A DNA stretch of 64,000 bases from Aquipuribacter sp. SD81 (GCF_037153975.1 NZ_JBBAYJ010000013.1:42796-106795); one strand, 5' to 3'. Numbered from the stretch's first letter, positions 25,782 through 34,242 are shown. The notes: generated by a model from the sequence alone, not told the origin. Numbers and translations are program-made.

Positions 25782-26389
25782 GCCGGGTCGCGTTCCTCGT
25801 CGCCCACGAGGGCATCGAGCAGGTCGAGCTGACGCAGCCGTGGCAGGCGGTGCGCGACGCCGGCCACGAGCCGGTGCTCCTGAGCACCACCGACGGCGAG
25901 GTGCAGGCGTTCGACCACCTCGACAAGGCCGACACGTTCCCGGTGGACCAGCAGGTGTCGCAGGCCGACGTCGGCGACTTCGCCGCCGTCGTCCTGCCGG
26001 GCGGTGTGGCCAACCCGGACGCGCTGCGCACCGACGAGGACGCCGTCCGGTTCGTGCGCGCCGCCATGGAGGCAGGCACCCCCGTCGCCGCCATCTGCCA
26101 CGCCCCGTGGACCCTGGTGGAGACCCAGCAGCTCGTCGGGCGGCGCCTCACGTCGTGGCCGAGCCTGCGCACCGACATCACGAACGCGGGAGGCGACTGG
26201 GTCGACTCCGAGCTCGTCGTCGACCGCGCGGGCGCCGGACCGCTCGTCACCAGCCGCAACCCCGACGACCTGCCGGTGTTCTGCGAGGCGCTCGTGGAGC
26301 TGCTCGACGGCTCGCTCGAGGACGCCCTGGAGGACAGCGGCTCCGTCGTCGAGGGCACCGAGGCGCTCTCCAAGGACCCCGCCTCCTGA
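25778..26389 (+). CDS. PfpI/DJ-1 family protein (YhbO-like stress protein)
   Basis: 203 residues of the type 1 glutamine amidotransferase-like fold. The nucleophile elbow AICHAPW contains the conserved cysteine and the adjacent histidine, and VVLPGGVANPDALR carries the acidic partner region. Relatives such as YhbO or Gsp18 are general stress proteins, some with deglycase or protease-like claims. The gene overlaps the 69-residue membrane protein gene by 4 bases and belongs to the stress-promoter unit. The C-terminal 25 residues are acidic and outside the fold. A strong hairpin follows. Confidence 0.9.
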   Translation: MSRVAFLVAHEGIEQVELTQPWQAVRDAGHEPVLLSTTDGEVQAFDHLDKADTFPVDQQVSQADVGDFAAVVLPGGVANPDALRTDEDAVRFVRAAMEAGTPVAAICHAPWTLVETQQLVGRRLTSWPSLRTDITNAGGDWVDSELVVDRAGAGPLVTSRNPDDLPVFCEALVELLDGSLEDALEDSGSVVEGTEALSKDPAS

Positions 26390-26412
26390 GCGGACCCACC
26401 CCGTAGCACGAC

Positions 26413-26445
26413 GAGGGGCGCCACCCGACACGGGTGGCGCCCCTC
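26413..26445. terminator. 14-bp stem bidirectional terminator
   Basis: GAGGGGCGCCACCC (26413-26426) pairs perfectly with 26432-26445 around GACAC. It lies between convergent pfpI-like and csp genes and can serve both. Confidence 0.88.
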
Positions 26446-26490
26446 GCGTTCGTGCGGAGAGCGGCGGCCGGCGTCACGCCGGCCCACGCC

Positions 26491-26694
26491 TCAGAGGGGG
26501 CGGACGGACTCCGCCTGCGGGCCCTTCTGGCCCTGGCCCACCTCGAACTCCACGCGCTGGCCCTCGTCGAGGGACTTGTAGCCCTGCGCCTGGATCGCCG
26601 ACCAGTGGACGAAGACGTCAGCCCCGCCACCGTCGACCGTGATGAAGCCGAAGCCCTTCTCGGCGTTGAACCACTTGACCGTGCCCTGTGCCAT
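26491..26694 (-). CDS. Cold-shock protein CspA family
   Basis: 67 residues, the compact single-domain form, with RNP1 KGFGFITV and RNP2 VFVHWSAI. It binds single-stranded RNA/DNA as an RNA chaperone. AGGAG lies 6 bases before ATG 26694. In-frame codons extend upstream, but the family N-terminus [10 protein letters not shown] fixes the start. The upstream region includes a small hairpin (26791-26805), so a structured leader is possible. Second cold-shock gene in the window (see 3486-3869). Confidence 0.95.
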   Translation of the reverse strand: MAQGTVKWFNAEKGFGFITVDGGGADVFVHWSAIQAQGYKSLDEGQRVEFEVGQGQKGPQAESVRPL

Positions 26695-26790
26695 GGTGCT
26701 CCTGTTGCTGATGGTGCCGCTGCGCGGCCCCGGGAGTTCCCCGGGTCGTCGGCGACCCGGGACCGGGACGCCGGGTCTCACGCGAACGGT

Positions 26791-26805
26791 CTTCAGCCCC
26801 TGAAG
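26791..26805. repeat. Short inverted repeat upstream of csp
   Basis: CTTCAG-CCC-CTGAAG, a perfect 6-bp dyad about 97 bases before the csp start. It may be an operator or part of a leader hairpin; no evidence decides. Confidence 0.4.
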
Positions 26806-26897
26806 CGGTGCCTCATCCCTCGAGCCCCGTGCGGGCCGTCGTGCTCAACCGCGGCCAGCGTAGTGCCTGGCAGGGCAGGAGGGGCAACGATGGAGCC

Positions 26898-27419
26898 GTG
26901 CCCCGCCCGCATGCCGGACAGCCCGACGCCGTCGCCGACGCGACCGTGCTCCGGCGGCGCCGCGCCAACGCCCGCTCCGGCGCGACCTCGCTCGGCGCGT
27001 GGGCCGCACGGCGCCGCGGCCTCGCGCTGCGGCCGGGACCGCACGGCCTGCTCGTCGCGCTGCACCACCCGAGGGCGTTCCCGCTGACCCGGGCGGCCGC
27101 GATGTGCCTGGGCGACGTCGTGCTCGTCCGACGCGTCGAGGGCGTCGAGGACGTCGCCGACCTGCTCGCGCGCCGGCCCACACTGCTGGACCACGAGGCC
27201 CGGCACGCGGGGCAGTGGGCCGCGTGGCGCGGGCCGCTCGGCTTCCTGCCCGCCTACGCCGCCGCGTCGTTGTGGTCGCTGCTGCGCCACGGCGACGTGC
27301 ACTCGGGCAACGGCTTCGAGGTCGCGGCCGGGCTCGCGGACGGCGGCTACCAGTGGCGGCCGCCGCGGCGCCTGCTCAGCCGGCGAGGTCGGCGAAGTCA
27401 GTCCCCAGGACGACCGTGA
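26898..27419 (+). CDS. Protein of unknown function with HExxH-like motif
   Basis: 173 residues, basic N-terminus, no signal peptide. The motif LDHEARHAGQWAAW has the HExxH spacing of zinc metallopeptidases and is followed by GPLGFLPAYAAASLWSLLRHGDVHSGNGFEVAAGLADGGY, where a third ligand could lie. I do not recognise a named family. GTG 26898 has AACGAT 6 bases upstream; ATG 26890 is out of frame. It converges on the LytR_C gene with a 44-base overlap. Catalysis is a guess from the motif. Confidence 0.6.
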   Translation: MPRPHAGQPDAVADATVLRRRRANARSGATSLGAWAARRRGLALRPGPHGLLVALHHPRAFPLTRAAAMCLGDVVLVRRVEGVEDVADLLARRPTLLDHEARHAGQWAAWRGPLGFLPAYAAASLWSLLRHGDVHSGNGFEVAAGLADGGYQWRPPRRLLSRRGRRSQSPGRP

Positions 27420-28035
27420 CGACCTCGACGTCGGAGGACAGCTCGACGACGCCGACACCCAGGTCGTCGGCGAGCGCCTCCGCGGTCGCGGCGAGGTCCG
27501 GGGCGGGGTAGAGCACGGTGGTCGGCACCTCGCCGGCCCGGTAGTTGCCCACGTCGCCGATGGTCCAGCCGACGGTCTCGAGGTCGCCCGCGGCGCCGGC
27601 GGCCAGCCCGGTCGTCTGCGTGGAGTTGAGGACGTCGACGCCGACGGTGCGGTCGACCTCCGCCGCACCCGCCTCCGACGCGGCGTCCGTGGCCCCGGTC
27701 GACGTCGGCGCCTCGCCCGACGACGCGCCGGAGCCGGCGTCCGTCGGTTCGCCCGTCGGCACGGCGGAGGCTCCCGCGGACGGCTCGGCGGCGTCCGTCG
27801 GCGCGGCGGCCGGAGCGGTCGCCTCCGCGGACGTGCTCGCCGACCCCGAGGGCGACGCCAGCCCGTCGCCGAGGCGCTCGCCGGCCCCGAGCACGTCGAA
27901 GGTGAGCAGCGCCCACAGCAGGACGCCGGAGAAGACGGCGACGGCCGCGAGCGAGGCGAGGACGGTGAGCAGGGGGTGCCGGCGCGCGCGGTGCGCGCCC
28001 GAGCGGTGGTGCTGGGGCACGGCGAGGTCGTCCAT
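27376..28035 (-). CDS. LytR C-terminal domain protein
   Basis: 219 residues. A cytoplasmic His/Arg-rich start, one transmembrane helix (PLLTVLASLAAVAVFSGVLLWALL, 21-44), a long Ala/Ser/Thr/Gly linker (60-125) and a C-terminal LytR_C domain (DRTVGVDVLNSTQTTGLAAGAAGDLETVGW to VVLGTDF). The C-terminal domain lies outside the membrane; in LytR-CpsA-Psr proteins it accompanies wall-polymer transferases, but here it stands alone. TAGCCT lies 8 bases before ATG 28035. DUF3263 is encoded just upstream on the same strand. Confidence 0.88.
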   Translation of the reverse strand: MDDLAVPQHHRSGAHRARRHPLLTVLASLAAVAVFSGVLLWALLTFDVLGAGERLGDGLASPSGSASTSAEATAPAAAPTDAAEPSAGASAVPTGEPTDAGSGASSGEAPTSTGATDAASEAGAAEVDRTVGVDVLNSTQTTGLAAGAAGDLETVGWTIGDVGNYRAGEVPTTVLYPAPDLAATAEALADDLGVGVVELSSDVEVVTVVLGTDFADLAG

Positions 28036-28043
28036 CGCTGCGG

Positions 28044-28049
28044 AGGCTA
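28044..28049 (-). promoter_or_regulatory. -10 box of LytR_C gene
   Basis: TAGCCT on the minus strand, 8 bases before ATG 28035, giving essentially no leader. Confidence 0.5.
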
Positions 28050-28078
28050 CCGGGCGGCGGCCGTGGCGCCGCGCGACC

Positions 28079-28483
28079 TCAGGGCTCGATGCCGAGCCGG
28101 CGCGCCGTGCGGGTGCGGCGGCGCTGCGCGCGCGCCCGCCGCAGCCGCTTGACGAGCATCGGGTCGTGCCGGAGCGCGGCCTCGCGGTCGAGCAGCGCGT
28201 TGAGGACCTGGTAGTAGCGGGTGGGCCCCACGCCGAAGCGCTCCCGGACGGCCTGCTCCTTGGACCCGGGCTGCGTCCACCACTGCCGCTCGAAGGCGAG
28301 CACGTCGACCTCGCGGGCGCTCAGCCCGGGCGGGACCCCCGTCGCGCCCGCGGTGTCCGGGAGCCGGTCGTGGCCCTCGTCGGCGCCCACCTCGGCGTCG
28401 ACCGCCCCGAGCTCGAGGGCGAGGACCTCCACGTCGGGCGCCGGCGCCGCGGCACGGCGCGGGTCGTTCGACGGGGCGGCCAC
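28079..28483 (-). CDS. DUF3263 domain-containing protein
   Basis: 134 residues. The DUF3263 core is LSAREVDVLAFERQWWTQPGSKEQAVRERFGVGPTRYYQVLNALLD, a predicted helix-turn-helix of about 50 residues, with a basic tail (LRRARAQRRRTRTARR). It may bind DNA; no target is known. The DUF3263/LytR_C pair is a conserved actinobacterial arrangement as I recall it. GTG 28483 has TACGCT 6 bases upstream. Confidence 0.9.
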   Translation of the reverse strand: MAAPSNDPRRAAAPAPDVEVLALELGAVDAEVGADEGHDRLPDTAGATGVPPGLSAREVDVLAFERQWWTQPGSKEQAVRERFGVGPTRYYQVLNALLDREAALRHDPMLVKRLRRARAQRRRTRTARRLGIEP

Positions 28484-28489
28484 GCGGCG

Positions 28490-28495
28490 AGCGTA
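28490..28495 (-). promoter_or_regulatory. Leaderless-type -10 box of DUF3263 gene
   Basis: TACGCT on the minus strand, 6 bases before GTG 28483. Confidence 0.55.
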
Positions 28496-28504
28496 GCAAC
28501 CGAG

Positions 28505-29032
28505 TTACACGGCTGTGGTTCGCGCGCGCCGCAGCGCCCGCCCGAGCCGGCGGGCGGCGGCGACGTCCACGACCAGCAGGGCGGCGCCCTGCACGACGAC
28601 AGCGGCGCCGTCCCCCGTCACGTCGGACCCGCGGAGCCGGCGCCGCCGCAGCAGGGCCAGACCGGCCGCGACGTAGCCGACGTCGAGGCCGGCGTTCACC
28701 AGCAGCACCCGGCGCAGCCGTTCCGCGTCCCGCCGCTCGCCCGCGGGGCTGCGGTCCCCGCGCGCGCGGCGGGCGTCGCGCGCGGCGAGCAGGGCCACGA
28801 CGACGTCGACGGCGCCCCACGCCGCGCTCTGCCGTGCCGCGCCGCGCAGCGCGCCGCCGCCTCGGCCGAGCCGGTCGAGCACGGCGAGCCCGGCACCGGC
28901 CACCACCGAGGCGCCGCCCCACGCGCCGAGCGCGACCGCGAGCCCGCGGCGCAGCCGCGCGAGCGCCTCGCCCACCCCCGCGCTCCCTGCCGTCCGGGCG
29001 CGGCGCTCGGGGGTCTCGCGGTGGTCGGGCAC
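28505..29032 (-). CDS. Four-helix membrane protein of unknown function
   Basis: 175 residues with hydrophobic segments at about 30-52, 70-84, 108-126 and 140-158, separated by arginine-rich loops. Helices carry small-residue and polar patterns ([57 protein letters not shown]). I cannot name the family. GTG 29032 has CAGCAT 6 bases upstream. It is divergent from ung with 73 bases between starts. Confidence 0.65.
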   Translation of the reverse strand: MPDHRETPERRARTAGSAGVGEALARLRRGLAVALGAWGGASVVAGAGLAVLDRLGRGGGALRGAARQSAAWGAVDVVVALLAARDARRARGDRSPAGERRDAERLRRVLLVNAGLDVGYVAAGLALLRRRRLRGSDVTGDGAAVVVQGAALLVVDVAAARRLGRALRRARTTAV

Positions 29033-29038
29033 CCGGCC

Positions 29039-29044
29039 ATGCTG
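29039..29044 (-). promoter_or_regulatory. Leaderless-type -10 box of membrane protein gene
   Basis: CAGCAT on the minus strand, 6 bases before GTG 29032. Confidence 0.4.
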
Positions 29045-29093
29045 CGGGCGCCGGGGGTGTGGCGCACGCCGGGCCGCCGACGGCGGCGTCCGG

Positions 29094-29099
29094 CAGGAT
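29094..29099 (+). promoter_or_regulatory. Leaderless-type -10 box of ung
   Basis: CAGGAT, 6 bases before GTG 29106. Confidence 0.45.
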
Positions 29100-29105
29100 G
29101 CGCGG

Positions 29106-29792
29106 GTGCCGACGGGACCCCTGCGCGACCTCGTCCACCCCTCGTGGCTCGACGCGCTCGTGCCCCACGAGGAGACCCTCGACCGGCTCGGGCGCTTCCT
29201 CGACGCGGAGGAGGCGGCCGGCCGCGGCTACCTGCCGGCCGCCCCGCGCGTGCTGCGCGCCCTCGAGGCGCCGCTGGACTCCGTGCGGGTCCTCGTCGTC
29301 GGGCAGGACCCGTACCCGACTCCGGGCCACGCCGTCGGGCTGTCGTTCTCGGTAGCCCCGGACGTGCGCCCGGTGCCCCGCAGCCTGGCCAACGTCTTCC
29401 GTGAGCGGCACAGCGACCTGGGCCTCCCGCCGCCGGCCTCCGGCGACCTGACGCCGTGGGCCGAGCAGGGCGTGCTGCTGCTGAACCGCGTCCTCACGGT
29501 GTCCCCCGGAGCGCCGGGCTCGCACCGCGGCCGCGGCTGGGAGCGGGTGACGGAGGCGGCCATCCGCGCCCTCGCCGCGCGCGGCGGACCGCTCGTCGCG
29601 GTCCTGTGGGGCAGCGACGCCCGCGTGCTCGCCCCGCTGCTGCCGGGGACGCCGCTGGTCGAGAGCGCCCACCCGAGCCCGATGTCCGCCGCGCGGGGCT
29701 TCCTCGGCTCCCGCCCGTTCAGCCGCGTCGACGAGGCGCTGCGCGCCCAGGGGGCCGAGCCGGTCGACTGGCGGCTGCCCGGCGACTCCTGA
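29106..29792 (+). CDS. ung: Uracil-DNA glycosylase, family 1
   Basis: 228 residues. The water-activating loop [17 protein letters not shown] contains catalytic Asp68, and the minor-groove loop [11 protein letters not shown] is the Leu-loop region with Met in place of the usual Leu. LLLNRVLTV and VAVLWGSDA are the other family motifs. It removes uracil from DNA as the first step of base excision repair. Length is normal for the family. GTG 29106 is supported by CAGGAT 6 bases upstream. Confidence 0.95.
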   Translation: MPTGPLRDLVHPSWLDALVPHEETLDRLGRFLDAEEAAGRGYLPAAPRVLRALEAPLDSVRVLVVGQDPYPTPGHAVGLSFSVAPDVRPVPRSLANVFRERHSDLGLPPPASGDLTPWAEQGVLLLNRVLTVSPGAPGSHRGRGWERVTEAAIRALAARGGPLVAVLWGSDARVLAPLLPGTPLVESAHPSPMSAARGFLGSRPFSRVDEALRAQGAEPVDWRLPGDS

Positions 29793-29855
29793 GGCCGCAC
29801 CGGCCCGCGGCACCCGCGGCACCCGCGGCACGGCCCGGTCGCGGGGCGCCACCCG

Positions 29856-30293
29856 TCACGGCCACAGCAGCGCGACGGTGACGACGACCCCGGTGCCGGC
29901 CACCCCCGCCGCCACACCGGCCAGCACGCCCAGCGCGGGCACGAGCAGCCTCGACCGGTCGCCGGAGCGCACCGCGCCGGCGAGCTCGAGCGCGAGCGAG
30001 GACCACGTCGACAGCCCGCCGCACACCCCGAGCGCGAGGGCCGCGGCCAGGCCCGCCACGTCCGCGCCGCCCACGGCGAGCGGCTCCGCCCGCCCCGAGG
30101 CGACGAGCCACGACAGCACGACGGCGGCCGCGAACGACGCCGGCACGTTGACCCACGCGGTCCCGGCACGCCGGACGGGCGGGGAGGCGGCGGACACGCG
30201 CGCGAGGACCGCGGCCCGCAGCGCGGCGCCGGCCCCCGCGCCGAGCACGAGGCACACCGTCTGGGCGAGCACGGCGGCGCCGGCCGCGCTCAC
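29856..30293 (-). CDS. crcB: Fluoride channel subunit CrcB (second gene)
   Basis: 145 residues, four transmembrane helices. Family landmarks are GAGAGAALRAAV at helix 1, WVNVPASFAAAVV with the pore asparagine, and GVCGGLSTWSSLALE with the channel-lining GGxSTxS and a Phe-to-Trp change relative to the common TTFS. Fluc channels export fluoride as dual-topology dimers. GTG 30293 overlaps the stop of the other crcB gene by 4 bases, so two unlike subunits are made together, which points to a heterodimer. Confidence 0.9.
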   Translation of the reverse strand: MSAAGAAVLAQTVCLVLGAGAGAALRAAVLARVSAASPPVRRAGTAWVNVPASFAAAVVLSWLVASGRAEPLAVGGADVAGLAAALALGVCGGLSTWSSLALELAGAVRSGDRSRLLVPALGVLAGVAAGVAGTGVVVTVALLWP

Positions 30294-30694
30294 CGGCGCC
30301 CGCCCAGGGCGAGGCCCGCGAGGCACGCCGCGACCGTCGCGACGGGGACCGTCACGAGCAGCGCGAGCGCGAGGACGGGTGCGGGCTCGGCGAGCCGCAG
30401 CACGTCGAGCACCCAGCCGGAGAACGAGGTGAACCCGCCGAGCACGCCGACGGTCACCCACGGCCGGCCCCAGCGGCCGCCGCGCGCGGTGGCCCAGCCG
30501 ACGAGCAGGCTGCCCAGCACGTTGACCGCGACGAGCGCCGCCCAGTGCGGCAGGCCGGGCTGCACGGAGGACGCCACCTCCGTCGCCACGCGCGCGAGGC
30601 CGCCGAGCGCTCCGCCCGCCGCGGTCGCGACCAGCGCGGGCGGCCCGGGCGGCCCCGACGGCGCCGGTCGAGCAGCCGGCGGCGTCAGCCCCAC
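30290..30694 (-). CDS. crcB: Fluoride channel subunit CrcB (first gene)
   Basis: 134 residues, four helices. GGALGGLARV, VAVNVLGSLLVGWATAR and GVLGGFTSFSGWVLD are the CrcB signatures, including the TSFS with the phenylalanine of the fluoride pathway. GTG 30694 overlaps the amidohydrolase stop by 10 bases, so the crcB pair belongs to the same transcript. No fluoride riboswitch can be placed directly upstream because there is no intergenic room. Confidence 0.9.
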   Translation of the reverse strand: MGLTPPAARPAPSGPPGPPALVATAAGGALGGLARVATEVASSVQPGLPHWAALVAVNVLGSLLVGWATARGGRWGRPWVTVGVLGGFTSFSGWVLDVLRLAEPAPVLALALLVTVPVATVAACLAGLALGGRR

Positions 30695-31935
30695 GGGTCC
30701 GCGGCCCGGCCCACCAGCCGGGTCGCGTCGAAGTCGTACACGCGCCGCCCCTGCACGTAGGTGGTGAGGGCGCGGCTCATGACGTCGAGCGGGTCGCCGT
30801 CCCACACGACCACGTCGCCGTCCAGGCCGGGGCGCAGGGCGCCGACCCGGTCGTCCAGGCCCATGAACCGCGCCGGGTTGACCGTGATGGCCCGGAGCGC
30901 GAGGTCGCGGTCCAGGCCCTCCTTGACCGCGAACGTCGCCTGGTGGACGAGGAACGCGATGGGCACGACGGGGTGGTCGGTGGTGAGCGCCACCTCGACG
31001 CCCGCGGCGGCCAGCAGGGCGGGCGTGCGCAGCGTGCGGTGGCGCAGCTCGACCTTGCCGCGGGAGCCGAGCGTCGGGCCGACCACGCACGGCACGCCGG
31101 CCGCGGCGAGCTCCTCGGCGAGCAGGTGGCCCTCGGTCGCGTGGTTGAGGACGAGGCGGTAGCCGAGCTCGCGCGCGAGCCGGACGGCCGTCGCGATGTC
31201 GTCGCGGCGGTGCGCGTGCTGCGACCACGGGACCTCGCCGTCCAGCGCGAGCAGCAGCGTCTCGCTCGTGGGGTCCGGCGGCGGCCCGATCTCGCCCTTC
31301 TCCTGCGCCTGCAGCTGCTGCAGGCGGTGGTAGCGCGCCGTCGCGACCGCGTCGCGCAGCACGGCCGCCACACCCATGCGGGTGGTGGGCAGCCGCCCGC
31401 GGTCGCCGTGCACCCGCTTGGGGTTCTCCCCCAGCGCGCTCTTGATGCTCGCCGGCTCCTTGAGGCACATCTCGTCCGCGGTGCGGCCCCACGTCTTGAG
31501 CGCGGCCGTCCGGCCGCCGACGACGTTGGCGGAGCCGGGCTTGACGACGACGGTCGTCACGCCGCCGCCGAGCGCGTCGACGAAGGCGACGTCGGCGGGG
31601 TTGACGGCGTCGAGCGCGCGCAGCCGCGCCGTGTTGGCCTCGGTCGTCTCGTTGTGGTCGCGCCCGGGCCAGTCCTCGCCGTCCTCGAGCACCCCCAGGT
31701 GGCCGTGGGCCTCGACGAACCCGGGCAGCACCCAGCGGCCGGCCGCGTCGTGCACGGGGACGCCGTCCGGCACGGGGACGTCGTCGACGCGCCCGACCGC
31801 GACGACCCGCCCGTCGCGGACCAGGACGGTGCCCCGCTCGAGCACCTCGCCGTCGACGGGGACGACCCGCCCGCCGACGACCGCGACGTCGCGGCCGGGT
31901 CCGACCGGCGGACCGGTGAAGCCCTCGGTGGCCAT
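30685..31935 (-). CDS. Amidohydrolase family protein
   Basis: 416 residues of the imidazolonepropionase-like branch of metal-dependent hydrolases. The N-terminal beta sandwich (VAVVGGRVVPVDGEV) is followed by VLPGFVEAHGHLG, where HxH binds metal, then SQHAHRRDD, LNHATEG, TTDHPVV and a C-terminal VVWDGDPLDV strand. The metal ligands expected for a cytosolic amidohydrolase are present. Substrate unknown. The start ATG lies 1 base after the stop of the DsbA-like gene, so it is translated with it. Confidence 0.88.
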   Translation of the reverse strand: MATEGFTGPPVGPGRDVAVVGGRVVPVDGEVLERGTVLVRDGRVVAVGRVDDVPVPDGVPVHDAAGRWVLPGFVEAHGHLGVLEDGEDWPGRDHNETTEANTARLRALDAVNPADVAFVDALGGGVTTVVVKPGSANVVGGRTAALKTWGRTADEMCLKEPASIKSALGENPKRVHGDRGRLPTTRMGVAAVLRDAVATARYHRLQQLQAQEKGEIGPPPDPTSETLLLALDGEVPWSQHAHRRDDIATAVRLARELGYRLVLNHATEGHLLAEELAAAGVPCVVGPTLGSRGKVELRHRTLRTPALLAAAGVEVALTTDHPVVPIAFLVHQATFAVKEGLDRDLALRAITVNPARFMGLDDRVGALRPGLDGDVVVWDGDPLDVMSRALTTYVQGRRVYDFDATRLVGRAADPWG

Positions 31936-31936
31936 C

Positions 31937-32761
31937 TCAGCCCTCCGTCCCGCTCGTCCCGTCGGTCGCCCCGCCGGCGGCGTCGACCGCGGCGTCGACC
32001 GCGTCGCGCAGCTCCGGCAGCGACGGGTAGCCGCCCTGCGCGCCGGTCACGACCTCGCCGGCCACGACGACGGTGGGCGTCGCGAGGCGGCCGAGCTCCT
32101 CGGCGGCCTGCTCCGTCGTCGCCTCCGCCCACGGCAGGTAGCGGCCCTCCTCGACGCACGCGGCGACGTCGACGCCCTCCTCGGCGGCGACCTCGACGAG
32201 GCGCTCGTCGGGCAGGCCGCTGCCGCCCTCGGCCGGCTGCTCGGCGAACAGGCGGGCCCCCCACCGCTCGAGGGCGTCCGGGTCGGCCTCGCCCACGCAC
32301 GCGGCCGCGGCGGCGGCGCGGGTGGAGTACCCGTCGCCCACGCGGTCGAGGATGCTGACGGGGCGCCGGACGAGGGAGACCTCGTCGCCGGCCGCGAGCC
32401 CCGCGAGGTACTCCCCGGCCTCGGCCTCGAAGGCCCGGCACGCCGGGCACTGGTAGTCCTCGAACACGACGACGCGGACGTCGCCCGCCTCGCCGACGAG
32501 GAACCCGCCGCTCAGCGGCTCCTCCGGGTCGGTGGGCGTCGTGCCCGCCGGCAGGACGAGGTCCGGGCCGCCGGCGGAGTCGCCGCCGCCGCCGTCGCGG
32601 GCGGAGAGCCACACCGCGAGGCCGACGCCGACGGCGAGGAGCACGACGAGCCCGACCGCGACGGTCGTGAGCAGCCGCGCCCGGCGCGCGTCGGCCGCGT
32701 TCTGGCGGCGGATCGCCTCCAGGCGGGCCTCGCGCTGCTCGGGGCGCAGGTTGCGGGCCAT
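31937..32761 (-). CDS. Membrane-anchored DsbA-like thioredoxin-fold protein
   Basis: 274 residues. A basic cytoplasmic start and one transmembrane helix (LLTTVAVGLVVLLAVGVGLAVWL, 30-52) are followed by a DsbA-family domain with the active site Cys105-Pro-Ala-Cys108 (FEDYQCPACRAFE) and the cis-proline loop LATPTVVV. It should handle disulfides outside the membrane. A second Cys pair (Ala-Cys-Val, Ala-Cys-Val) lies in the helical insertion. ATG 32761 is 1 base after the stop of the 6-phosphogluconate dehydrogenase gene. Confidence 0.9.
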   Translation of the reverse strand: MARNLRPEQREARLEAIRRQNAADARRARLLTTVAVGLVVLLAVGVGLAVWLSARDGGGGDSAGGPDLVLPAGTTPTDPEEPLSGGFLVGEAGDVRVVVFEDYQCPACRAFEAEAGEYLAGLAAGDEVSLVRRPVSILDRVGDGYSTRAAAAAACVGEADPDALERWGARLFAEQPAEGGSGLPDERLVEVAAEEGVDVAACVEEGRYLPWAEATTEQAAEELGRLATPTVVVAGEVVTGAQGGYPSLPELRDAVDAAVDAAGGATDGTSGTEG

Positions 32762-32762
32762 G

Positions 32763-34205
32763 TCAGGCCGGCACCTCCCGGCGGTCCTCGCCCCACATGA
32801 CGTGGAAGCGGCCCTCGCCGTCCACGCGCCGGTAGGTGTGCGCGCCGAACAGGTCGCGCTGACCCTGCACGAGCGCGGCGGGCAGCCGCTCGCGGCGGTT
32901 GCCGTCGAAGGCCGCGAGCGCCGCGGAGAAGCCCGGCACGGGGACGCCGGCGCGCACGGCCGTCGCGACGACCTCGCGCCACGCCTCGCCGGCACCCTCC
33001 AGCGCCTCCCGGAAGGCGGGCGCGGCGAGCAGGCTGACGAGGTCGGGGTGCTCACGGTACGCCTCGGTGATGCGGTCGAGGAAGCGCGCCCGGATGATGC
33101 AGCCGCCGCGCCAGATGGTGGCGATCGTGCCCATGTCGAGGTGCCAGTCGTGCTCGGCGGCCCCCGCGGACAGCATGTCGAAGCCCTGCGCGTAGCTCAC
33201 GATCTTCGAGGCGTACAGGGCCCGGCGGACGGCCTCGACGAAGGCGGGCACGTCGTCCGGGGCGGGCACCGCGGAGCCGTCGGCGGTGCCGAAGGCCTGC
33301 TGCACGGCGTCGCGGGTCTCGCGGTGGCTCGACAGCGCCCGCGCGAAGACGGCCTCGGCGATGCCGCTCACGGGGGTGCCGAGCGACAGCGCGGTCTGCA
33401 CCGTCCACGTGCCGGTGCCCTTCATGCCCGCCTCGTCGACGACGACGTCGACGAACGGCTGTCCGGTGGCGCCGTCGACGTGGGCGAGCACCTCGGCGGT
33501 GATCTCGATGAGGAAGGAGTCGAGCTCGCCGGTGTTCCACTCGCGGAACACGTCGGCGATCTCCGCGGGCGACAGCCGCGCGACGTGGCGCAGCAGGTCG
33601 TACGCCTCGCCGATGAGCTGCATGTCGGCGTACTCGATGCCGTTGTGGACCATCTTGACGAAGTGGCCCGCGCCGTCGGTGCCGAGGTGGGCCGCGCACG
33701 GCGTGCCGTCGACGACCGCGGCGATGCTCTCCACGAGCGGCCCGAGCGTCTCGTAGGCGGTGTCGGAGCCGCCGACCATGATCGAGGGGCCGTTGAGCGC
33801 GCCCTCCTCGCCCCCGGAGATGCCCGCGCCGACGAAGTGCAGGTCGCGGGCCGCGAGCGCCTCGGTGCGGCGGATCGTGTCGCCGAACAGCGCGTTGCCG
33901 CCGTCGACGACCATGTCGCCCGGCTCGAGCAGGTCGGCGACGGCGTCGACCACGGCGTCGGTGCCCGCGCCCGCCTGCACCATGACGACGACCGCGCGCG
34001 GGGTGCGCAGCGAGGCGACGAAGTCCTCCAGCGACTCGCTCGGCACGAACGTGCCCTCGTCGCCGTGCTCCGCCACGAGCGAGCGGGTCTTCTCCGGGCT
34101 GCGGTTGTACAGGGCCACCGTGTGGCCGTGGCGCGCGAGGTTGCGCGCGAGGTTGCGGCCCATGACGGCCAGACCGATGACTCCGACGTCCGCGCGTGCG
34201 CTCAT
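32763..34205 (-). CDS. gndA: NADP-dependent 6-phosphogluconate dehydrogenase
   Basis: 480 residues, the long form of the enzyme, which oxidises 6-phosphogluconate to ribulose 5-phosphate in the pentose phosphate pathway. The dinucleotide site is GLAVMGRNLA with NRSP at the end of beta-2, favouring NADP. Substrate and catalytic motifs are VGAGISGGEEGA and GHFVKMVHNGIEYADMQ with the catalytic lysine. AGGA lies about 8 bases before ATG 34205. First gene of a tight run with DsbA-like, amidohydrolase and crcB genes. Confidence 0.95.
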   Translation of the reverse strand: MSARADVGVIGLAVMGRNLARNLARHGHTVALYNRSPEKTRSLVAEHGDEGTFVPSESLEDFVASLRTPRAVVVMVQAGAGTDAVVDAVADLLEPGDMVVDGGNALFGDTIRRTEALAARDLHFVGAGISGGEEGALNGPSIMVGGSDTAYETLGPLVESIAAVVDGTPCAAHLGTDGAGHFVKMVHNGIEYADMQLIGEAYDLLRHVARLSPAEIADVFREWNTGELDSFLIEITAEVLAHVDGATGQPFVDVVVDEAGMKGTGTWTVQTALSLGTPVSGIAEAVFARALSSHRETRDAVQQAFGTADGSAVPAPDDVPAFVEAVRRALYASKIVSYAQGFDMLSAGAAEHDWHLDMGTIATIWRGGCIIRARFLDRITEAYREHPDLVSLLAAPAFREALEGAGEAWREVVATAVRAGVPVPGFSAALAAFDGNRRERLPAALVQGQRDLFGAHTYRRVDGEGRFHVMWGEDRREVPA

Positions 34206-34242
34206 GACCGTATTCCTACCCGAGCGGGCCCGGGCGCTCAGC

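Noticed and set aside
26808..26897. Upstream ATG extension of the HExxH gene
   Set aside because: It overlaps the csp leader region and encodes unconserved Pro/Ser sequence; GTG 26898 has a -10 box at the right distance.
29808..29832. Triplicated CGGCACCCG between ung and crcB
   Set aside because: Too short and too like local base composition to call a functional repeat.
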